Source: Mycobacterium bourgelatii (GTDB lineage Bacteria; Actinomycetota; Actinomycetes; Mycobacteriales; Mycobacteriaceae). From it: 64,000 nt of DNA. Location: assembly GCF_010723575.1 (NCBI RefSeq), contig NZ_BLKZ01000001.1, positions 5,580,001 to 5,644,000 on the forward strand, written 5' to 3'. The position numbers were made by a program, and so were the translations under genes. Positions within the stretch are counted from its first letter, which is position 1, and every line of letters begins with the position of its first letter. Below the pieces are notes generated by a model, which ran no database searches, was not told the origin of the DNA, and saw only the letters and a list, made by a program, of their open reading frames with translations. Positions 60,065-64,000 of the stretch are shown one piece after another.

Positions 60065-61369
60065 ATGGCCGGCTCGGTACCGCGCGGCATCCGAAAGCGG
60101 ATCAATTCAGCGGGCCAGGCACGCTATCAAGTGCGCTACTTGGTGCGCGATCCAGACTCTCCGTCGGGATGGGTTGAAACGTCATCGACGTTCGCCACCA
60201 TGCGGGAAGCGCGGGCCTTCAAAGCCGAGCGCGACGGCGAGGCGGCGATTGGCGCCAGACGCTTCGACCCAAGGCTCGGCCGCGCAAGCCTTTCCGCCAT
60301 CTGGAAGCAATTCACCGCATCGAAACGCCCGGCCGTATCACCCAAGACTTGGAGCGGCTACACCCAACACTGGGAACTCCGCATCGGTCCGCGCTTCGGC
60401 CATGTCCCGGTCGACGAGATCACCCGCGAGGACGTCCAGCAGTTCATCGGTAGCCTCTCGGTCGGGCCGTGGGCCAAAGTCGCCACGCTGCGCCTCCTGC
60501 GGTCAATTCTCGACATGGCTCGCGAAGACGGCCGAATTCACACCAACCCGGCCCAGGGAGTGTCTTCCGGGCGGATGCCGGTGCGAGAACGTCACCGCTA
60601 TCTCACGGCCGGCGAAGTCATCGCCCTGGCAGCGGCATGCGGCGACCAGGGCGACATCGTCACGATCTTGGCCTTCACCGGACTTCGCTGGTCCGAACTG
60701 GTCGGCCTCCGCGTCGGCGACATCAACCTCGAGACGGGTCGGCTTGAAGTTCGCCAGGCCGCACCGGAAGTAGAAGGCCGAATAATTGTCGGACCGCCAA
60801 AGACACGCGCTGCGGTTCGAACCGTCCCACTCCCCCAGGTCGTCATCGACGCCCTCAAGCCACGAATTGCCGGCCGCGGGCCCCGGGAACAAGCGATTAC
60901 CTCACCCAACGGCGGCTACCTCAGATCCAACAACTGGCGCAGACACACCCACTGGAACGAAGCCCTCAACAAAACCGAACTAGCGCCCCTGACGATTCAC
61001 GACCTACGCCACACCTACGCCAGCCTGGCCCGGGCATCAGGCGCCGATCTTCGCTACGTACAGAAAACGATGGGGCATTCGACACCGACCGTCACCGCGA
61101 ATATCTACAGCGACCTCTACTCAGACGAACTCGATCACGTAGCCGCGAATCTCGACCGGCTCTGCAGCACCGTCGCCAACCAGGTGAACGGACAGGAACC
61201 GGACAAGACAATCAATCCAAAGAGTGCTGTCACCGCATACAAGCAGGTCAGAGATGGTGGCCAGGGGCGGGATCGAACCGCCGACCTTCCGCTTTTCAGG
61301 CGGACGCTCATACCGACTGAGCTACCTGGCCGGAAGGCAGCGTGTGCCTCGCCGTGTTGGCGACCCTGA
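60065..61369 (+). CDS. Tyrosine integrase
   Basis: 434-aa tyrosine recombinase with an N-terminal arm-binding region (ARYQVRYLVRD), SAM-like core domain and catalytic residues R208 (FTGLRWSEL), H312 and R315 (HDLRHTY), H/W in MGHSTPTV and Y348 (ANIYSDLY). It reads through attR: its last 35 or so codons lie on tRNA-Phe antisense and into tRNA-Asp. In the excised circle the frame would go from the core into GAT TAG, ending ...FRRTD. Functional for excision and integration as far as sequence shows. Confidence 0.93.
   Translation: MAGSVPRGIRKRINSAGQARYQVRYLVRDPDSPSGWVETSSTFATMREARAFKAERDGEAAIGARRFDPRLGRASLSAIWKQFTASKRPAVSPKTWSGYTQHWELRIGPRFGHVPVDEITREDVQQFIGSLSVGPWAKVATLRLLRSILDMAREDGRIHTNPAQGVSSGRMPVRERHRYLTAGEVIALAAACGDQGDIVTILAFTGLRWSELVGLRVGDINLETGRLEVRQAAPEVEGRIIVGPPKTRAAVRTVPLPQVVIDALKPRIAGRGPREQAITSPNGGYLRSNNWRRHTHWNEALNKTELAPLTIHDLRHTYASLARASGADLRYVQKTMGHSTPTVTANIYSDLYSDELDHVAANLDRLCSTVANQVNGQEPDKTINPKSAVTAYKQVRDGGQGRDRTADLPLFRRTLIPTELPGRKAACASPCWRP
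61255..61331 (-). tRNA. tRNA-Phe (GAA) with encoded CCA
   Basis: Cloverleaf GGCCAGGTAGCTCAG...CTGAAAA...GGTTCGATCC...CCTGGCCACCA. Anticodon GAA in the loop CTGAAAA. Its 3' part is the attR core of the integrative element and the gene has stayed intact because the attP copy restores it. Confidence 0.96.
61256..61306. repeat. attR, 51-bp core
   Basis: Identical to 48209-48259. It covers the tRNA-Phe 3' half and is inside the last codons of int. Confidence 0.93.
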
Positions 61370-61434
61370 CGGGACTTGAACCCGCGACCTCCGCCGTGAC
61401 AGGGCGGCGCGCTAACCAACTGCGCCACAGGGCC
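61358..61434 (-). tRNA. tRNA-Asp (GTC) with encoded CCA
   Basis: Cloverleaf GGCCCTGTGGCGCAG...CTGTCAC...GGTTCAAGTCC...GTCGCCA. Anticodon GTC. The stop of the integrase lies within its antisense strand. Confidence 0.95.
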
Positions 61435-61470
61435 TTGCTTGTGTACTGCTCCGTTGCCTCACGTGCAGGG

Positions 61471-61543
61471 TACCCCCTACGGGATTCGAACCCGCGCTAC
61501 CGCCTTGAAAGGGCGGCGTCCTAGGCCGCTAGACGAAGGGGGC
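61471..61543 (-). tRNA. tRNA-Glu (TTC)
   Basis: Cloverleaf GCCCCCTTCGTCTAG...CTTTCAA...GGTTCGAATCC...AGGGGGTA. Anticodon TTC; CCA not encoded. Confidence 0.95.
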
Positions 61544-61667
61544 CAGAACCGAATCTCTCCGGGGTACTCGCAACGTGTGCACCGTTGGGAGCCAAGTCAG
61601 CTTAGGGCACCGTGGCCCTAATCCTCAAACGAGCACCAACTTCCTACACAGTATCCTGAGTCTCCGC

Positions 61668-61740
61668 GCCCCTATAGCTCAGTTGGTAGAGCTACGGACT
61701 TTTAATCCGCAGGTCGTAGGTTCGAGTCCTACTGGGGGCA
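61668..61740 (+). tRNA. tRNA-Lys (TTT)
   Basis: Cloverleaf GCCCCTATAGCTCAG...CTTTTAA...GGTTCGAGTCC...TGGGGGCA. Anticodon TTT. Opposite strand to the Glu-Asp-Phe run, with the promoters back to back in about 120 bp. Confidence 0.95.
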
Positions 61741-61763
61741 CTGTTCCGGCTGGTATGACGTCT

Positions 61764-61871
61764 CCCTTTGCGACCCTTTGCGACCCTTTTGCGACCCTTA
61801 TGCGCCCCCTTGCGATCCCGTGGGCGACCCCTTTGCGACCGCCCTGTGACGCCCCTGTGACCCCCCTGTGG
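61764..61871 (+). repeat. GC-rich 10-12 bp tandem repeat after tRNA-Lys
   Basis: About ten degenerate units of CCCTTTGCGA / CCCCTGTGA type. The first three units are near-identical. No coding frame is convincing. Confidence 0.8.
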
Positions 61872-62004
61872 CCCCTCTCCGGTCCGGCCCACCAACCGCG
61901 CAACACCCCTGATTGGGGCCCAGAAGCGTACCTGTCTGTGAAGAGGCAACGGATTCCGCCGTATGCCGTATGGAGCGCCCAAGCCGTTGGTTATGCTCGC
62001 GGGC

Positions 62005-62823
62005 ATGCTTCCGGAGATAAATCAAAATGGGGTCCAACCCAACGCACCCGTCGCTCTGGTGACCATGGAGATTCGTCACCCGGCTACCGATTCACTCACG
62101 GAGTCGGCGAGCCGGGAGATCAAGCATCTCCTCATCAACGACTTACCCATCGAACGGCAGGCGCAGGACGTCAGCTGGGGAATGACCGCCCCCGGCGCTC
62201 CCCCGCAGCCAGTTGCGGACCGTTTCGTGCGTTACGGCAACCGCGACAACACCGTGGCGGCGTCTCTGAAGAACCAGGCGGTCGTCGTCGAGACCAGCGC
62301 ATACACCAGCTTCGAGGCCTTCACCGACATCGTGTTGCGGGTCATCGACGCCCGGGCGCAGGTGTCCTCGATCGTCGGGGTCGAGCGCATCGGTCTGCGC
62401 TACGTCCTGGAGATCCGGGTCCCGGCCGGCGTCGACGGACGGATCGACTGGAGCAACTGGATCGACGAGCAGCTGCTGGGGCCGCAGCGCATCACCCCTG
62501 GCGGCCTGTTCCTCACCGAATGGCAGGGCGCCGCGGTGTACCGCGAGCCGCAACCGGGCAAGTCGCTGATCGTGCGGTATGGGCCGGGTGTCGGCCAGGC
62601 ACTGGACGCGAACTACCACCTGCGCCGCGTGACGCCGCCGCAGACCGGACCGTTCTTCCTGATGGACATCGACAGCTTCTGGACTCCGCCGACCGGCTCG
62701 ATTCCCGAATACAACCGGGATGCGCTCGTGTCGACGTTCCAAGACCTGTACGGACCGGCTCGCGTCGTGTTCCAGGACTTGATCACCGGCCGCCTGAAGG
62801 ACGAGCTGCTCAAGCAGTCGTGA
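62005..62823 (+). CDS. TIGR04255 family protein
   Basis: 272 aa from ATG 62005 (MLPEINQNGV). The pattern APVALVTMEIRHP at the N-terminus, RIGLRYVLEI in the middle and FFLMDIDSFW near the C-terminus match the TIGR04255 family, seen in many bacteria as an uncharacterised protein sometimes encoded beside restriction or toxin-like systems. No catalytic motif or partner is visible here. Convergent with the methyltransferase gene. Confidence 0.8.
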   Translation: MLPEINQNGVQPNAPVALVTMEIRHPATDSLTESASREIKHLLINDLPIERQAQDVSWGMTAPGAPPQPVADRFVRYGNRDNTVAASLKNQAVVVETSAYTSFEAFTDIVLRVIDARAQVSSIVGVERIGLRYVLEIRVPAGVDGRIDWSNWIDEQLLGPQRITPGGLFLTEWQGAAVYREPQPGKSLIVRYGPGVGQALDANYHLRRVTPPQTGPFFLMDIDSFWTPPTGSIPEYNRDALVSTFQDLYGPARVVFQDLITGRLKDELLKQS

Positions 62824-62833
62824 GCAGCTAAGG

Positions 62834-63739
62834 TCAGCCCTTCAGCACAGCGCTGGTGTACGTCACATCGGCAAACGCTGCCGCAAGCTCGTCGTCGGGG
62901 TACACGAAGCCGTTGGCTTCGTGCAGTTCGGCGACGGTGTGCGACGACGTCTCCCAATTCGCGCGCGCCAGGTAGTCGAGGATGTGACTGCGTTCGCCGT
63001 GGTAGACGAGTTCGTTGAAGTCGACCTCGAACCCGAGCTCGCGCATCCGGTCATGGTGTGAGCGCCAGCGCTCGTCGGCGAAAATTCTGGTGTCGGGGAC
63101 AAACTCGAAGGCCAGCCGACTGCCGGGGGCGCTCAGCGCGGTGATGTTGTCGAACAGCGCGTCCTGGGCGTCGTCGGGCAGGTAGACGAGCAGCCCCTCG
63201 GCGCTCCACGCCGAGGGCCGCTGCGTGTCGAAGCCGGCCTCTTTCAGCGCCGTGGCCCAGTCGTCGCGCAAGTCGATAGCGACCGTGCGGCGCTCGGCCG
63301 TGGGCTCCGCGCCGAGGTCGCTCAGCGTCAGGGTCTTGAACTCGATCACCTCGGGCATGTCGACCTCGTAGACGACGGTGCCCACGGGCCACGGCAGCCG
63401 GTATGCCCGCGCGTCGAGACCCGACGCCAGAATGACCGCTTGACGGATGCCGCCGCGCGTTGCGTCGATGAAGAACTGGTCGTAGAACCGCGTGCGGCAG
63501 GCCATCCCCTTGGCCATCCGCTCCGGATCGAATTCAGAGTCCTCATCGACCGGAATCTGCCCGTTGACCAGGCGGACATAGACGTCCAGTCCCACCGCGC
63601 GCACCAGTGGCGCAGCATATGGGTCGTCGATGTACGCGTACTCCGGGTCAGCTGCCAGCGCGCGCTGCGCGGCGACCATGGTCGCCGTCGCGCCGACACT
63701 CGTCGCAAGATCCCAGCGGTCACTCTCGGTCCGTGCCAT
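62834..63739 (-). CDS. TIGR00027 family SAM-dependent methyltransferase
   Basis: 301-aa methyltransferase of the LCMT/PPM-like TIGR00027 group, expanded in mycobacteria. Motifs: RTRFYDQFFIDAT, ILASGLDARAYRLPWP (SAM motif I), VYEVDMPEVIEFK (motif II) and SAEGLLVYLP. Paralogues of this family are largely uncharacterised, some methylating carboxyl groups of lipids. The promoter has AT-rich CTAGACAAGCTATATTTTTT on the coding strand. Confidence 0.93.
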   Translation of the reverse strand: MARTESDRWDLATSVGATATMVAAQRALAADPEYAYIDDPYAAPLVRAVGLDVYVRLVNGQIPVDEDSEFDPERMAKGMACRTRFYDQFFIDATRGGIRQAVILASGLDARAYRLPWPVGTVVYEVDMPEVIEFKTLTLSDLGAEPTAERRTVAIDLRDDWATALKEAGFDTQRPSAWSAEGLLVYLPDDAQDALFDNITALSAPGSRLAFEFVPDTRIFADERWRSHHDRMRELGFEVDFNELVYHGERSHILDYLARANWETSSHTVAELHEANGFVYPDDELAAAFADVTYTSAVLKG

Positions 63740-63897
63740 ACCGCTCCTCTTCCCCGATCAAAAAATATAGCTTGTCTAGTTATTATCACAGGCCGTCGCG
63801 ATGAGCAGTGCTGCGCCAGCAACTGTGACCGACTCCCGGGACGCGAACGCCGAAAGCCGGGCTACTCGCCGCCACTGACAGCACCATCGGTGTTGCG

Positions 63898-63927
63898 CTA
63901 TTATCTGCGTATGCATGCAGATAATAG
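63898..63927. promoter_or_regulatory. ArsR/SmtB-type operator overlapping start codon
   Basis: CTATTATCTGC-N8-GCAGATAATAG, perfect 11-bp arms, with the ATG of the following gene inside the spacer. This AT-rich dyad is typical of ArsR/SmtB metal repressors and the overlap implies autorepression and little or no leader. Confidence 0.85.
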
Positions 63928-64000
63928 ACCTCTGCAGCTGCCCGATGATCAGGTTGCCCTCGTCGTCGAAGTCTTCCGAATGCTTGCGGACGCCACCCGT
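63911..64000 (+). CDS. ArsR-family transcriptional regulator (N-terminus only)
   Basis: Only 30 residues are in the window: MHADNRPLQLPDDQVALVVE followed by VFRMLADATR. The VFRMLADATR segment is the start of the winged HTH of ArsR/SmtB repressors. The operator in its 5' end supports this. Which metal or signal it senses depends on residues beyond the end. Confidence 0.8.
   Translation, partial: MHADNRPLQLPDDQVALVVEVFRMLADATR

Larger units (their letters stand above)
48209..61306. mobile_element. AICE/pSAM2-like integrative element in tRNA-Phe
   Basis: Bounded by 51-bp perfect direct repeats at 48209-48259 and 61256-61306; unit length from repeat to repeat is 13,047 bp. The right repeat is the 3' part of an intact tRNA-Phe gene, so insertion was at its 3' end and left a copied 3' end on the left. 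Contents from left: HUH-type Rep, TetR gene split by IS3, MmpL, hydrolase, TetR, a small conserved protein, FtsK/TraSA-like translocase, excisionase, tyrosine integrase next to attR. The module order (rep, tra, xis-int beside att) fits actinomycete integrative and conjugative elements. Confidence 0.93.

Noticed and set aside
61342..61621. Small plus-strand frames over the tRNA-Asp and tRNA-Glu genes
   Set aside because: They are antisense of clear tRNA cloverleafs.

Overview
The window is high-GC actinobacterial DNA and is best read as a Mycobacterium chromosome, probably a slow grower. The case rests on the lpqS-mmcO / cysK2 / MFS block at 1.2-5.9 kb, which has the same gene order as Rv0846c-Rv0849 of M. 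tuberculosis, on TIGR00027 methyltransferase, WhiB and MmpL family genes, and on dense fatty-acid and steroid-type catabolic genes with ATGA/TGATG overlaps. Species assignment is inference.

Layout. 0-5.9 kb: a serine hydrolase, then a copper/sulfur block with a TACCC-N5-GGGTA operator (RicR/CsoR type) between divergent lpqS and mmcO. 5.9-19.1 kb: an aromatic or steroid-like catabolic cluster. It holds three KstD-like flavoproteins, an MhpA/MhpB/MhpC-like ring hydroxylase, extradiol dioxygenase and C-C hydrolase, a cyclase, an SDR, a luciferase-like monooxygenase and an IclR regulator with a palindrome. 19.3-24 kb: two convergent paralogues of unknown function, a MeaB GTPase and a thiolase. 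24-29 kb: a beta-oxidation-like operon (enoyl-CoA hydratase, two acyl-CoA dehydrogenase subunits, acyl-CoA synthetase) divergent from a ferredoxin. Two copies of one palindrome, GAGAA-N5-TTCTC, sit in the 23.2 and 28.4 kb divergent promoters. 29-38.6 kb: SDR/LysR pair, a deletion junction between a CoA-transferase and a beheaded flavin-type oxidase, an LLM oxidoreductase, a split B12-dependent acyl-CoA mutase, a protein built of ten 9-residue repeats, an amidase and a methyltransferase. 38.7-44.6 kb: VanX-type dipeptidase, small membrane proteins, a DUF3703 protein, an SMC/OLD-like ATPase, heme oxygenase and a WhiB protein. 45.1-48.1 kb: two translationally coupled MutS-like ATPases, the first carrying a single in-frame stop.

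48.2-61.3 kb is a complete 13.05-kb integrative element of the actinomycete AICE/pSAM2 type inserted into the 3' end of tRNA-Phe. It has 51-bp perfect att repeats, an HUH-type Rep, an FtsK/TraSA-like translocase, an excisionase and a tyrosine integrase. Its cargo is an MmpL transporter, an alpha/beta hydrolase and two TetR genes. An IS3-family element (1302 bp, GCG target duplication) has split one TetR gene, while an elaborate double palindromic operator next to that gene is intact, so the cargo may be derepressed. The integrase reads through attR antisense to tRNA-Phe and would end two codons beyond the core in the excised circle.

61.3-64 kb: tRNA-Phe, -Asp and -Glu (minus) and tRNA-Lys (plus), a GC-rich tandem repeat, a TIGR04255 protein, a TIGR00027 methyltransferase and the start of an ArsR-type repressor whose start codon lies inside an 11-bp inverted-repeat operator. 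No CRISPR array or classical toxin-antitoxin pair was seen.
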